64,000 nucleotides of DNA, from the NCBI RefSeq assembly GCF_001425445.1, contig NZ_LMQU01000016.1:1-64000 (forward strand). The letters are read 5' to 3'. A model generated the notes under the pieces. It saw only the letters and a program-made list of their open reading frames with translations. It was not told the origin of the DNA and made no database searches. This stretch comes from Devosia sp. Leaf420 (GTDB lineage Bacteria; Pseudomonadota; Alphaproteobacteria; Rhizobiales; Devosiaceae). Below, piece by piece: positions 26,800-36,663 of this stretch. How positions within the stretch are numbered: position 1 is the first letter of the stretch; every line of letters starts with the position of its first letter. A program made the translations under genes and the position numbers.

Positions 26800-27376
26800 T
26801 CACCTTATCAGGCCCTGTGCAGAACAACGGACTCCGACCTTTCAGGGATACCACGGAGCTATGAGGGTTTGTTGATGAACGCTTCCCGCAGGCCTTGCCC
26901 TTCGGAAGGTCTCTCAGTCGGAAAAGGTGGGTCAGTGGCATTGGTGCCTTTGCCAGCTTTTTTGGAGTTGGCCAATGCGCTAGAGCGCGGAAATGTCTGA
27001 TAACGACACCTATCGGTCGCGTTTTCGCCCCCCATCATTTGAGGGCAGGCTCCCGCAGTCCTTTCCACAATTCCTGCGCGAAGCCGAAGCGTAGAGACTG
27101 CAGGTCGAGAGACTTCGGCTATCTCCTCGCCCAATGCGTGCTGCAGACCATTCACCTCCGAAATTGCTTGATGTTTTCCCGCGTCCCGCGATTGAGCGGG
27201 CGGAACCGAATTTGCGATCTTGCTGAAGCCGCGGAAATGTGCAAATTTCGTTTTGCATACGAATGCAAAATGGGGTGTGTTCGGATGTGGTTGGCAGGGA
27301 ACGCCAGCAGGGAGTGCGACATCCAGGGACGTCGCGATAACGCACCGGCACGAATGTGCCGAGCCAGGAGAACACA
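26800..27376 (+). other. Gene-free leader of the ABC-amidase operon
   Basis: About 580 bases with short frames on both strands but no recognisable protein. The right part must contain the promoter of the ABC operon. It carries a LacI-type palindrome at 27251-27270 and AGGAG at 27366-27370 before the start codon. The left part borders the decayed polymerase-like gene. Confidence 0.5.
27251..27270. promoter_or_regulatory. LacI-family operator, site 1
   Basis: TTTTGCATACGAATGCAAAA is a 20-bp palindrome with a central CG, 107 bases before the start of the ABC binding-protein gene. Near-identical sites at 33370, 36612 and 41159 precede the other operons of the cluster. The LacI gene at 35498 is the obvious regulator. 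Binding is inferred. Confidence 0.75.
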
Positions 27377-28612
27377 ATGAAGCCCTTCTTTATGCTCGCC
27401 GTTTCGACGGTTGCTTTGGCCCTTGGAGCAGGTGCTGCTTACGCCGAATGTGGGATCGAGGCCGGTTCGGTCCGTATTCTGAGCAATGACTTTGAGGCGC
27501 TACGTCTCGTCAACACGACGGCCGAAGAATGCGCCAGCGATAGCGTGACGGTAACGGCAAACGCGACGGCCGAGCACAAGAACCTCCAGGTGCCGGCGCT
27601 CTCGATCAATCCAGCCGAATATACAGTGGCAGTCGTCGCCAACAATTCCATCGTTCCGCTGATGAATGATGATCTCATTCGTCCGCTCGATGATCTCGTG
27701 GCTGAGTATGGCGCTTCGCTGCAGCCGAACCAGCTGATCAAGATCGACGGCAAGACCATGGCTGTCGCCTTTATGGGCAATGCTCAGCATCTTTTCTATC
27801 GCAAGGACATCCTCGATAAGGCCGGCATTGCCGAGCCGAAGTCCTATGAGGACATCCTGGCTGCCGCGGAAAAGATCAAAGCCGATGGCTTGATGGAATA
27901 TCCGCTGGCTGCTTCCGACAAACCCGGTTGGGACCTCGCTGCAGAATTCGTCAATGCCTATCTCGGCACCGGTGGCGAGTTCTTCGCGCCCGGCTCGGCC
28001 GAACTCGCCATCGACAACGAAAACGGCATGAAGGTTCTCGAAACCATGAAGGCGCTGACCGCTTACATGGATCCGGACTACCTGACCTTTGACGCCAATG
28101 GCATCCAGGCCGAATACAAGGCCGGCAAGGTTGCCATGATGGTGCAGTGGGGCTCGCTCGCGGGCGACATGCTCAAGGGTGAGGGTGCTGCCGAAGGCGT
28201 TGTCGAAAACACCGTGATGGCTGGCGCGCCGACTATTGGCGGCGGCACGGTTCCGGCCGTTGCGCTCTGGTGGGATGGTTTCACCATTGCCAAGAACATT
28301 TCGGATGAAGACGCTGCGGCCTCGTTCCAGGCCATGGTGCATGGCATCAGCCCGGAAATGGTTGCTGCCAACCCAACCGTCGCGACCTGGCTCGTGTCTG
28401 GTTATGAACCTGGTCCGAACGCCGTCGGCGTGATTGCGACCGCAAATGCCGGTGCTCGTGCCTATCCGATGCAGCCCTATATGGGCCTGCTGCACACTGC
28501 CCTCTCCTCGGAATTGGCCGAATACATGGCCGGTAAGGAAGACGCCACCCAGGCCCTGGCGGACGTCAAGGCCGCCTATGACACCGCTGCCAAGGAAGGC
28601 GGCTACCTCTAA
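27377..28612 (+). CDS. ABC transporter substrate-binding protein (sugar-type family)
   Basis: The 411-residue protein has a signal peptide (residues 1-23, ending GAAYA). It has a periplasmic binding fold of the MalE/UgpB family, with FYRKDILDKAGIAEPKSYEDILAAAEKI, FVNAYLGTGGEFF and KVAMMVQWGSLAGDM. It starts an operon with two permeases, an ATPase and an amidase. An amidase as the fifth gene suggests an amide- or amino-containing substrate, but the ligand is unknown. The ATG at 27377 has AGGAG six bases upstream. Confidence 0.88.
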   Translation: MKPFFMLAVSTVALALGAGAAYAECGIEAGSVRILSNDFEALRLVNTTAEECASDSVTVTANATAEHKNLQVPALSINPAEYTVAVVANNSIVPLMNDDLIRPLDDLVAEYGASLQPNQLIKIDGKTMAVAFMGNAQHLFYRKDILDKAGIAEPKSYEDILAAAEKIKADGLMEYPLAASDKPGWDLAAEFVNAYLGTGGEFFAPGSAELAIDNENGMKVLETMKALTAYMDPDYLTFDANGIQAEYKAGKVAMMVQWGSLAGDMLKGEGAAEGVVENTVMAGAPTIGGGTVPAVALWWDGFTIAKNISDEDAAASFQAMVHGISPEMVAANPTVATWLVSGYEPGPNAVGVIATANAGARAYPMQPYMGLLHTALSSELAEYMAGKEDATQALADVKAAYDTAAKEGGYL

Positions 28613-28831
28613 GGTCGTCTCTTCCCCGGGCAAGTTACAGCCCCGGGGCACTGAACCGCACCTTCCCCTTGATGGGGGAGGCGGGGAGGGGGGATGTGAG
28701 CCACGATATCGTGGCGATCGACCCCCACCCTTGGTGCCTCCCTAGAAGGGGAGGTTGTCGACTGAGACACCGCGCCCTTTCTGGTGCACGCTCAGTGCGT
28801 ACTCCCCGCTCAAACTTCGAGGAGGCATTGC
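28613..28831. repeat. Intergenic palindromes between binding protein and permease
   Basis: This 219-base spacer inside the operon contains two GC-rich inverted repeats: CCTTCCCC/GGGGGAGG near 28662-28682 and CCTCCC/GGGGAGG near 28738-28756. They look like a family of short intergenic palindromes. Such hairpins often stabilise the upstream binding-protein message. A GAGGAGG ribosome site precedes the next start at 28832. Confidence 0.55.
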
Positions 28832-29863
28832 ATGCCGCACAAGACATTCTTTGCTTTCATTCTACCCTCCCTGATCGCTATGGCGCTCTTTATCGCGCTG
28901 CCGATCGTTTCGGTCGTGGTGCAGAGTTTCCATGTCGAACATGGGCGCATCCTCGTCGAGGTAGAAAGCTGCCAGCCTTTTGGCGGATGTACCAAGGAAA
29001 CGCGCGTAGACACTGCGGCGATGTCTGAGCTCAAGGCCGCGCAGCCAATGGGCCAGTTCAATGGTTTTGGGACCTATCTCAATCGTGGCCATTTGGCGGT
29101 TAACGAAATCGGCGCCATTCTCGCCAACAACAATGGCTTTGGCGATATCGTCACCCGCATCTACAATCTGCCGTTCTACAAGGCGCTCAGCTTCACGCTG
29201 GTCTTCTGCTTCGTCGTAACGCCGCTGGCGATGGCGCTCGGTTTTGCCATTGCGCTGGCAGTAAACACGCTGCCAAAGGTCACCAAGGGACCGGTGATCT
29301 TCTTTTCGCTCCTGCCCATGATCATCACCCCGCTGATCGGCTCGCTGATCCTTTATTGGATGATCCAGCCAAACGGGATCATCGGCGCGACCCTGCGCCA
29401 CGTCTTCAACGATCCAACCCTGTCGCTGCGCCAGTCGCCGGCACTGACTTGGTTCTCGCTGTTGTTCTATGGCGTCTGGACCAATGCGCCGTTCAGTTTC
29501 GTGGTCTTTTATGCCGGGCTCCAGACCGTGCCGGCGGATACGCTTGAATCGGCGATGATCGACGGCGCTTCGCGCTGGGAGCGCATCCGCTATATTGTGA
29601 TTCCGCATCTTGCCCCACTCGCCACCTTCGTCGCGCTGGTGCAGCTCATGGACAATTTCCGCGTGTTCGAACCGATCGTCGGTTTCTCGGCTGAGGCCAA
29701 TGCGACTTCGCTGAGTTGGATGATCTTTAATGATCTCGCCGGCGATGCGCAGCTTTTCGGGTCGGCCGGCGCCACGTCGGTGTTGACCATTATCGGCGTC
29801 GTCATTCTCCTCACGCCGGTACTTATCCGCACCTGGCGCGAATTCAACCATAAGGTGGTCTGA
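28832..29863 (+). CDS. ABC transporter permease (MalF-like)
   Basis: A 343-residue inner-membrane protein with six or so hydrophobic segments. The EAA loop, LESAMIDGASRWERIRYIVIPHLAP, contacts the ATPase. Between the first and second membrane segments is an extra periplasmic stretch of about 60 residues with a Cys pair (SCQPFGGC). That stretch is not usual for short MalF-type permeases. Its start has a strong GAGGAGG site. It pairs with the permease at 29865. Confidence 0.88.
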   Translation: MPHKTFFAFILPSLIAMALFIALPIVSVVVQSFHVEHGRILVEVESCQPFGGCTKETRVDTAAMSELKAAQPMGQFNGFGTYLNRGHLAVNEIGAILANNNGFGDIVTRIYNLPFYKALSFTLVFCFVVTPLAMALGFAIALAVNTLPKVTKGPVIFFSLLPMIITPLIGSLILYWMIQPNGIIGATLRHVFNDPTLSLRQSPALTWFSLLFYGVWTNAPFSFVVFYAGLQTVPADTLESAMIDGASRWERIRYIVIPHLAPLATFVALVQLMDNFRVFEPIVGFSAEANATSLSWMIFNDLAGDAQLFGSAGATSVLTIIGVVILLTPVLIRTWREFNHKVV

Positions 29864-29864
29864 C

Positions 29865-30755
29865 ATGTCCCAAGCCACGCTGTCCCACAAGCGCCCGCTG
29901 GGCCTCACCATCCTGATCACCGGCTTCATCGTCGTCTGGGTGATACTCGCCGCCTTTCCGTTCTTCTGGACGGTCTGGGGATCGTTCAAGGTCGAGCCAG
30001 ACTTCTTCTCTCGCGAAAGCTGGTGGAACGCGATTTTCGGCGTCTATACCCAGCGGCAAAATGACGGCAGCGCCTTTACCGGCTCGGGCTACTATGGCGC
30101 CTGGGTGACCCGTGAATTCTGGCGGGCGGTCGGCAATACGGCCATTGTCACCGTCTCGGTCACTGTCATCTCGCTCACTCTTGGCACGCTGGGCGGCTAT
30201 GCCTTGGCGCGGTCGGGCCAGCGCTATGCGTTCTGGATCCTGATCCTGGCGCTGGTGTTCCGCGCCATGCCGCATATCACGCTGGTTTCTGGCTATCTGC
30301 TGCCTTTCTTTCAGCTCAATATTTGGGGCGTGCTGCCGACCTCAATCATCGTACTCGTCGCCATCAATCAGCCTTTCACGCTTTGGATGCTGCACTCGTT
30401 CTTCCTCTCGATCCCCAAGGACCTCGATGAAAGCGCGATGGTTGATGGCTGTTCACGCTTCGAAGCGTTCCGCCGCGTGATCATTCCGGTGATGTGGCCG
30501 GGCGTGGTGACGACGGGGCTTTTCAGCTTTCTTCTCGCCTATAATGACTTTGCGGTGACCTCGATGCTGCTCAGCGCCGACAATCAGACCATGGTGCCGA
30601 AGATTTCGAGCTTCCTTGGGTCGGTGCAGGAGCAGGGCAATGTCATGTTCGCCGTGGCAGCTGTGGTTTCGGCCACCGTGCCGCTCTTTATTCTCGTGCT
30701 CTTTTTCCAACGCCAGATCGTCTCGGGCCTCACGGCCGGCGCAGTAAAGGGATAA
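29865..30755 (+). CDS. ABC transporter permease (MalG-like)
   Basis: A 296-residue membrane protein with the EAA loop DESAMVDGCSRFEAFRRVIIPVMWPG and the ordinary six-segment layout of MalG-type permeases. It begins one base after the first permease stops, so the two are coupled. It completes the heterodimeric channel. Confidence 0.9.
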   Translation: MSQATLSHKRPLGLTILITGFIVVWVILAAFPFFWTVWGSFKVEPDFFSRESWWNAIFGVYTQRQNDGSAFTGSGYYGAWVTREFWRAVGNTAIVTVSVTVISLTLGTLGGYALARSGQRYAFWILILALVFRAMPHITLVSGYLLPFFQLNIWGVLPTSIIVLVAINQPFTLWMLHSFFLSIPKDLDESAMVDGCSRFEAFRRVIIPVMWPGVVTTGLFSFLLAYNDFAVTSMLLSADNQTMVPKISSFLGSVQEQGNVMFAVAAVVSATVPLFILVLFFQRQIVSGLTAGAVKG

Positions 30756-30759
30756 AAAT

Positions 30760-31809
30760 ATGGCCCAGATCCGTCTCAAGAACGTCTCCAAGCGCTGGAA
30801 CAATTTTGTCGGCGTCGATAATTTCAACCTCGATATCGCCGATCAGGAATTCCTCGTACTGCTCGGCCCCTCGGGCTGCGGCAAGACGACGACCATGCGG
30901 ATGATCGCGGGTCTCGAAGAGATCACCGAGGGTGAGATTTGGATCGGGGATCGACTGGTCAACAAGCTCGAGCCCAAAGATCGGGACATCTCCATGGTGT
31001 TCCAGAGCTATGGCCTCTACCCCAATATGACGGTCTACGAGAACATCCGCTTTCCGCTGAAAGTGCGGAAAATCCCGCAGGATCAGCACCATGAGCGCGT
31101 CATGGCGGCGAGCAAAATGGTCGAGCTCGACGATTTCCTGCAGCGCCGTCCGGCAGCGCTTTCGGGCGGTCAGCGTCAGCGCGTTGCTTTGGCGCGGGCG
31201 ATCGTTCGTGAGCCCAATGCCTTCCTAATGGACGAGCCGCTGTCGAACCTCGACGCAAAGCTGCGTGTCTCGACGCGCGCCCAGATCAAGAACCTGCATC
31301 ATACGCTCAAGCGCACGACGATCTATGTGACGCATGACCAGATCGAAGCCATGACGTTGGCCGATCGCGTCGTGGTGATGAACAAGGGTCTGGTGCAGCA
31401 GGTCGGCACACCAATGGAGATTTATGATCGGCCGGCTAATACCTTTGTCGCGAGCTTTATTGGTTCGCCGGCAATGAACCTGATCAAGGGTGCGATCGAA
31501 GGCGGGGTTTTTACGGCGGCTGGTATTCGTATCGAGGGGCTAACCCCGGCGGCCAAGGGGCCGGTGACGCTGGGCTTTCGTGCGGAAGATGCGACGCTGG
31601 CAGAAAGCAATGGGCAAATCGAGGCGCCGATCTATACGGTCGAGCTCTTGGGTGAAGCGACCATGCTCTCGATGCGCGTTGCGGGCGAACTGGTTTCGAT
31701 CAAGGTCAGCAAGGACTATCGCGCCGAGATCGGCGACATGGCGCGCGTTGCCATTCCCGCCACGGCCTGCCATCTCTTCGATCATTCGACTGGTGCGCGG
31801 ATCGCCTGA
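30760..31809 (+). CDS. ABC transporter ATPase (MalK/UgpC-like)
   Basis: A 349-residue ATPase with Walker A GPSGCGKT at 36-43, signature LSGGQRQRVALARA, Walker B FLMDEPLSNLD, the H-loop VTHDQIEA and a C-terminal TOBE/MalK-type regulatory domain. It powers the importer formed by the three preceding genes. The next gene begins one base after the stop codon. Confidence 0.92.
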   Translation: MAQIRLKNVSKRWNNFVGVDNFNLDIADQEFLVLLGPSGCGKTTTMRMIAGLEEITEGEIWIGDRLVNKLEPKDRDISMVFQSYGLYPNMTVYENIRFPLKVRKIPQDQHHERVMAASKMVELDDFLQRRPAALSGGQRQRVALARAIVREPNAFLMDEPLSNLDAKLRVSTRAQIKNLHHTLKRTTIYVTHDQIEAMTLADRVVVMNKGLVQQVGTPMEIYDRPANTFVASFIGSPAMNLIKGAIEGGVFTAAGIRIEGLTPAAKGPVTLGFRAEDATLAESNGQIEAPIYTVELLGEATMLSMRVAGELVSIKVSKDYRAEIGDMARVAIPATACHLFDHSTGARIA

Positions 31810-31810
31810 A

Positions 31811-33328
31811 ATGTGCAGTGACGACCGGTCCGACCGGGCCGCCTATTTCCGCGATCGTGCTAAGGCAGCTGGGCTCCGCTTGAGCGAGGGCGAGGCTGAA
31901 AGCCTTTTTGGTCTTGCCGCCTGGATGAGCGATGGTCTCGCGGGGCCGACGCGGGCAGCGCCTGACGATGCGGTGTTGGATCTCGATATCGCCGAGCTTG
32001 GTGCGCGTCTGCGCGATGGTCGGCTGACCTCGGTTGCACTGATCGAAGCGACCTTGCAGAGGATCGCAGAACGGGGTCCATCCTATCTGGCCTTTTATGC
32101 CGTTGCCGGGGAACAGGCACGCTTGGACGCGCAGAAGGCCGATGCCGAACTTGCCGAGGGGCAGGATCGCGGGCCGCTTCATGGCATTCCCGTCGGCATC
32201 AAGGACATGATCGACGTTGCAGGGCTGGCGACAACCGCGAACGCGCCGGGACGGCGTGAAGCCGTTGCAACGGCAGATGCCGAAGTGGTGCGGCGGCTGA
32301 GTGAGGCTGGGGCAGTCATCATCGGCAAGCTTGCTACCTATGAATGGGGCACGGTGGGACCGGATAAGCGCGGGCTGTTTCCGCCCGCAAAGAACCCCTG
32401 GAGCCTTGAGCATATTACCGGTGGTTCGTCTTCGGGGTGTGCGGTGGCGGTTGCCGGTGGGCTCCTCCGCACAACGATCGGCACGGATACAGGTGGCTCG
32501 GTTCGCGGGCCGGCTTTCTATTGCGGTGTGGTTGGTTTCAAACCGACATTCGGATCGGTGCCCGAGGATGGGGTGCTCACCATGTCGCCGAGCATGGATC
32601 ATGTTGGGCCGATGAGCCGGACCGTCGCCGAAGCGGCGCTAACTTTCGATGTGATTGCCGCCAAGAGTGGCGACGAAGCAGCGGCGCGGCTTATCGGCCA
32701 GTCCGTTTCCGGGCTGTCGATCGGCTATGCCCGCAACTGGTTTGCCGATGATCCGCAGGTCATGCCTGCCGTGGTGGCGGCCATGGACGCTGCCTTGTCC
32801 AAGCTCAGTGAACTAGGCGCTTCGATCGGCGAGATCGACCTGCCGGACTATCCGTCGGTCGAGATTGCGGCCGCTGCTATCCTCCACAAGGAAAGTTTCG
32901 ATTTCCACGCCGGGGAATTGCGGGAGCATCCCGACGCCTATGGCCGTCGCGCTTTCCTCAGCCTTGCTGGTGGTTTTGCGATCGACGACAGGGAACTGGC
33001 AGCGGCCCGGCAGATTGGGCGGGAGTTTACGTTAGGCGTCAATCGGCTGCTCGATGCATATGACGTCATTATCACCGTCGGCGCCCTGACGACAGCGCTG
33101 GAAGCGGCGCCTTTTGAAAAGGAAGCGGTTTGGACGCCGATGCGGACCATTGGCTTCAATGTTTCGGGGCATCCGGTCTTGGCGATGCCCATTGGTTTCC
33201 ACGAGGGCTTGCCGATTGGGATGCAGATCATCGGACGCCATCACGACGAAGCTCGGATTATTCAGGTCGGCCATGCCTTTGAGCAGGCCACAGATTTCAG
33301 CCTGCAGCGACCACCAATACCAATCTGA
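31811..33328 (+). CDS. Amidase-signature hydrolase (AtzF/GatA family)
   Basis: The 505-residue protein has the Ser-Ser-Lys amidase triad: Lys131 in GIPVGIKDMIDVAG, the serine cluster 206-208 in GGSSSG, and Ser230 in GTDTGGSVRGPA. Two GatA-type folds are common; here it is a single-chain amidase. It is the last gene of the importer operon, so it probably hydrolyses the imported amide in the cytoplasm. It is not a GatA of the aminoacyl-tRNA system because no gatB/gatC is nearby. Confidence 0.86.
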   Translation: MCSDDRSDRAAYFRDRAKAAGLRLSEGEAESLFGLAAWMSDGLAGPTRAAPDDAVLDLDIAELGARLRDGRLTSVALIEATLQRIAERGPSYLAFYAVAGEQARLDAQKADAELAEGQDRGPLHGIPVGIKDMIDVAGLATTANAPGRREAVATADAEVVRRLSEAGAVIIGKLATYEWGTVGPDKRGLFPPAKNPWSLEHITGGSSSGCAVAVAGGLLRTTIGTDTGGSVRGPAFYCGVVGFKPTFGSVPEDGVLTMSPSMDHVGPMSRTVAEAALTFDVIAAKSGDEAAARLIGQSVSGLSIGYARNWFADDPQVMPAVVAAMDAALSKLSELGASIGEIDLPDYPSVEIAAAAILHKESFDFHAGELREHPDAYGRRAFLSLAGGFAIDDRELAAARQIGREFTLGVNRLLDAYDVIITVGALTTALEAAPFEKEAVWTPMRTIGFNVSGHPVLAMPIGFHEGLPIGMQIIGRHHDEARIIQVGHAFEQATDFSLQRPPIPI

Positions 33329-33369
33329 CTGTAGCCAAAGTTGAACTGGCTGACGTCATTCACTTGAAT

Positions 33370-33389
33370 TATTGCATACGTATTCAGTA
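33370..33389. promoter_or_regulatory. LacI-family operator, site 2
   Basis: TATTGCATACGTATTCAGTA, 31 bases before the HisD-like start, shares TTGCATACG with the other three sites. Its right half is weaker. It would control the HisD-SDR-LacI operon and so give autoregulation of the repressor. Confidence 0.68.
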
Positions 33390-33419
33390 TGCTCAAACCA
33401 ACCATAATAGGAGCGTTCC

Positions 33420-34745
33420 ATGCCGGTCTGGCTCAAGCGCGGTAAGGATGTCGAGGAGCGGGCGGAGGCGGATCGCCAGGTTCGCGCGACGGTCGAAGGC
33501 ATTTTGGGCGACATCGAAAAGCGCGGCGACGCAGCTGTGCGCGAACTGTCGCATAAGTTCGACAAGTGGGAGCGTCCGGACTTTCGGCTGAGCCAGAAAG
33601 AGATCGACGACTGCAAGGCGCAGTTGACCGATCAGGATCTGCACGACATCGAGTTTGCCCAGAAGCAGGTTCGCAATTTCGCGCAGAAGCAAAAGGACAC
33701 GATGCTCGACCTCGAGGTCGAGACTATGCCGGGCGTGACGCTGGGCCATAAGCACGTGCCGATTTCGGCCGTGGGTTGCTATGTGCCGGGCGGCAAATAT
33801 CCGCTGCTGGCTTCGGCCCATATGTCGGTTCTTACTGCCAAGGTTGCGGGCTGCCCGCGCGTCATCACCTGTGCGCCGCCATTCAACGGCAAGCCGGCTC
33901 CGGCGATCGTCGCCGCCCAAGCCATGGCCGGAGCCGACGAAATCTACGTGCTGGGTGGCATTCAGGCGATTGGGGCGATGGCCATCGGCACCGAGAGCAT
34001 TTCGCCGGTCGACATGTTGGTCGGCCCCGGCAATGCCTTCGTCGCCGAAGCCAAGCGACAGCTTTATGGTCGCGTCGGTATCGACCTTTTCGCCGGCCCG
34101 ACCGAAACGCTGGTGATCGCCGACGAGACCGTCGATGGCGAACTCTGCGCTACCGATCTTCTCGGCCAGGCCGAGCATGGGCCGACGAGTCCCGCGATCT
34201 TGCTCACCAATTCGGAAAAGTTGGCGCGCGATACGATGGCCGAGATCGAGCGTCTGCTCACCATCCTGCCGACGGCTGATATCGCAAAAAAATCCTGGAC
34301 TGATTTCGGTGAAGTCATCGTCTGCGACAGCTACGAAGAGATGCTGGCTGAGGCCGATCGCATTGCTTCGGAACATGTGCAGGTCATGACCGATCGAGAC
34401 ATGTGGTTCCGCGATAAGCTTTCGAACTATGGTGCGCTATTCCTCGGACCGCGCACTAATGTGGCCTATGGCGATAAGGTGATCGGCACCAATCACACCC
34501 TCCCCACCATGAAGGCATCGCGCTATACCGGTGGCCTCTGGGTGGGCAAATTCATGAAGACCTGCACGTGGCAGACGGTAACGACCGACGAGGCTTCGGC
34601 GACGATCGGCGCCTATGGGTCGCGCCTGTCGATGCTCGAAGGTTTTGTCGGCCATGCCGAGCAGGCCAATATTCGCGTGCGGCGCTATGGCGGGCGCAAC
34701 GTGCCCTATGGTACGGCCGCTGCACCTCTCAAAGCTGCCGAGTAA
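33420..34745 (+). CDS. HisD-family dehydrogenase 1 (not histidine pathway)
   Basis: A 441-residue zinc- and NAD-dependent alcohol dehydrogenase of the histidinol dehydrogenase family. Visible metal and catalytic positions are in LGQAEHGP (Gln and His), SEHVQ (Glu-His) and [13 protein letters not shown] (Asp and His). Opening with [12 protein letters not shown] and the operon context match catabolic paralogues such as the sulfopropanediol dehydrogenase HpsN. It would oxidise a primary alcohol to a carboxylate in two steps. Its substrate is unknown. AGGAG precedes the ATG. Confidence 0.82.
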   Translation: MPVWLKRGKDVEERAEADRQVRATVEGILGDIEKRGDAAVRELSHKFDKWERPDFRLSQKEIDDCKAQLTDQDLHDIEFAQKQVRNFAQKQKDTMLDLEVETMPGVTLGHKHVPISAVGCYVPGGKYPLLASAHMSVLTAKVAGCPRVITCAPPFNGKPAPAIVAAQAMAGADEIYVLGGIQAIGAMAIGTESISPVDMLVGPGNAFVAEAKRQLYGRVGIDLFAGPTETLVIADETVDGELCATDLLGQAEHGPTSPAILLTNSEKLARDTMAEIERLLTILPTADIAKKSWTDFGEVIVCDSYEEMLAEADRIASEHVQVMTDRDMWFRDKLSNYGALFLGPRTNVAYGDKVIGTNHTLPTMKASRYTGGLWVGKFMKTCTWQTVTTDEASATIGAYGSRLSMLEGFVGHAEQANIRVRRYGGRNVPYGTAAAPLKAAE

Positions 34746-34748
34746 ACC

Positions 34749-35513
34749 ATGAACTTGCCCCGGACACCGACATTTCGTCTTGATGGAAAGCGAGCCCTCG
34801 TGACCGGGGGAACGCGCGGCATCGGGCTTGGGGCGTCCGTGGCTCTGGCTGAAGCCGGCGCCGAAGTGACGGTGGCGGCGCGCACAGCGGAAGATGTCGA
34901 GCGCGTCGTCAACGCGATGGCCGAAGCAGGTCTAGCGGCCGAGGGTGTCGCCATCGACATCACCGATTTTGACGCCGTTCGGGCTTTTGTCGAAGAGAGC
35001 GAACCGTTTCACGTGCTGGTCAATTCGGCCGGCACGGCACGGCATTCGTCCATTGGCGGGATTACCGAGCCAGACTATCAGGCGGTAATGCAGCTCAATC
35101 TCGCCGCGACGATTTTTGTCACGCAGGCCGTGGTCGGAAAACTGCAGGCGAGCGGGCAGGGTGGCTCGATCATCAATGTCTCTTCGCAGATGGGCCATGT
35201 CGGTGGGCCCAATCGCGCTGTCTATTCTGCCAGTAAACATGCTGTTGAAGGCCTGACAAAGGCCATGGCTATTGAACTCGGCGCCAGCAATATTCGTGTC
35301 AACACGGTGTGCCCGACATTTATCGAAACCGAGCTGACGGCCAAGAATTTGAGCGATCCCGATTTTCGCTACTGGGTCCTGTCCAAGATCAAGCTCGGAA
35401 GATTGGGTCGGGTGGAGGATATCATGGGGCCGATCGTCTTTTTGGCCTCGGAGGCGGCGGGGCTGATCACCGGCACCGCGCTCTTGGTGGATGGTGGATG
35501 GACAGCGGAGTAA
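34749..35513 (+). CDS. Short-chain dehydrogenase/reductase
   Basis: A 254-residue classical SDR: TGGTRGIGLG cofactor loop (residues 18-27), NSAG, the catalytic serine in INVSSQMGHV, and YSASKHA with the YxxxK pair. It is coupled to the HisD-like gene (three bases apart), so the two oxidoreductases probably act on the same compound. The 3' end overlaps the LacI gene by 16 bases. Confidence 0.88.
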   Translation: MNLPRTPTFRLDGKRALVTGGTRGIGLGASVALAEAGAEVTVAARTAEDVERVVNAMAEAGLAAEGVAIDITDFDAVRAFVEESEPFHVLVNSAGTARHSSIGGITEPDYQAVMQLNLAATIFVTQAVVGKLQASGQGGSIINVSSQMGHVGGPNRAVYSASKHAVEGLTKAMAIELGASNIRVNTVCPTFIETELTAKNLSDPDFRYWVLSKIKLGRLGRVEDIMGPIVFLASEAAGLITGTALLVDGGWTAE

Positions 35514-36568
35514 AAAAGCCGGGGGTGACCTCGTCGGAAGTGGCGCGCCGTGCAGGCGTGTCGCAATCCGCCGTGTCCCGCACTTTTACGCCCGGCGCGT
35601 CCATTTCGCCCAAAACCCGCGCCAAGGTGATGACTGCCGCCAAAGAGCTGGGGTATCGACCGAATGCGATTGCTCGATCGCTGATCACCAATCGCTCGCG
35701 CATCATCGCGGTGGTAATGGCCTATCTCGAAAACCTCTTCTATCCCGACGTGCTCGAAGAGCTGGGACGGTTGCTGGCCAAAGAGAACTACCGGCTACTG
35801 CTATTCACGGGTTTCATGGATCGCGATAGCGACCCGATTTTCGATCAACTGATGCAGTACCGGGTCGATGGCATTGTGCTCGCCTCGACCTCGCTATCGT
35901 CTGATCTGTCCGAAGAATGCGCGGCGGCGGGTATTCCGGTGGTCCTGTTCAACCGCACGACGGAGCGCGATGCGGTGTCGAGCGTGACGACGCGCAATCG
36001 CGAAGGTGGGCGGCGCGTGGCGGAGTTTCTTGTCGCTGGCGGGCATAAGAAATTCGGCTATATTTCCGGGCTTGAAAGCTCGTCGACCAATCGCGATCGC
36101 TTTGCCGGCTACAAGGAAGGTCTCGCTGACGCTGGGCATACCGAGATCATGGTCGAGGTGGCGAATTATGATCGCGCCGAAGCGGAAGAAGCAGCACGCA
36201 AAATGTTGTCGCGGCCCGATCGGCCCGATGCACTCTTTGTCGCCAACGACCATATGGCCGTGGCCGTGATGGATGTGGCGCGGCATGAATTGGGCCTGTC
36301 TGTGCCAAAAGATATCTCAATCGTCGGCTATGACGATGTCGGCGCCGCACGCTGGACCTCTTATGGCATAACCTCCATGAGCCAGCCGCTCAAACGCATG
36401 GTCGAAGCGACGGTCAGCATCCTGATGGATCAGATTTCGAGCGGTGAGATCGAGGCTGAACACCGCATTCTCAATGGCGAACTGGTCGTCCGCACGTCAG
36501 CCCGCTTGCCAAAGACCGGCGTCGTCGACGTCGATGGCAGACGAATTTTCAAACCCGCAAAAGGCTGA
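35498..36568 (+). CDS. LacI-family transcriptional regulator of the local regulon
   Basis: A 356-residue repressor with an N-terminal LacI helix-turn-helix (TSSEVARRAGVSQSAVSRTF) and hinge helix region (YRPNAIARSL). A periplasmic-binding-like effector domain follows (IVGYDDVGAARWTSYGITSMSQP). Four palindromes of the LacI type with central CG lie before operons of the cluster. The ATG at 35498 overlaps the SDR gene. A GTG at 35525 (MTSSEVARR) is possible. Confidence 0.88.
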   Translation: MDSGVKKPGVTSSEVARRAGVSQSAVSRTFTPGASISPKTRAKVMTAAKELGYRPNAIARSLITNRSRIIAVVMAYLENLFYPDVLEELGRLLAKENYRLLLFTGFMDRDSDPIFDQLMQYRVDGIVLASTSLSSDLSEECAAAGIPVVLFNRTTERDAVSSVTTRNREGGRRVAEFLVAGGHKKFGYISGLESSSTNRDRFAGYKEGLADAGHTEIMVEVANYDRAEAEEAARKMLSRPDRPDALFVANDHMAVAVMDVARHELGLSVPKDISIVGYDDVGAARWTSYGITSMSQPLKRMVEATVSILMDQISSGEIEAEHRILNGELVVRTSARLPKTGVVDVDGRRIFKPAKG

Positions 36569-36611
36569 GCCGATGTCTTCCACGACACGTTTCCGCCTCC
36601 ATCCGGCGCCA

Positions 36612-36631
36612 TATTGCATACGAATGCAAAA
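36612..36631. promoter_or_regulatory. LacI-family operator, site 3
   Basis: TATTGCATACGAATGCAAAA, 33 bases before the cupin gene. Its core is the same as site 1 (TTGCATACGAATGCAA), a perfect palindrome apart from one mismatched pair. Confidence 0.75.
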
Positions 36632-36663
36632 CTGTTATCCTAGAGCGAAAAGGGGATATCGCC

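Noticed and set aside
26859..27377. 172-codon minus-strand frame upstream of the ABC operon
   Set aside because: It covers the operator and ribosome site of the operon and resembles no family.
27500..28651. 383-codon minus-strand frame
   Set aside because: Antisense to the binding-protein gene, which has signal peptide, ribosome site and family match.
28862..29989. 375-codon minus-strand frame
   Set aside because: Antisense to the permease genes; arginine- and glutamate-rich shadow translation.
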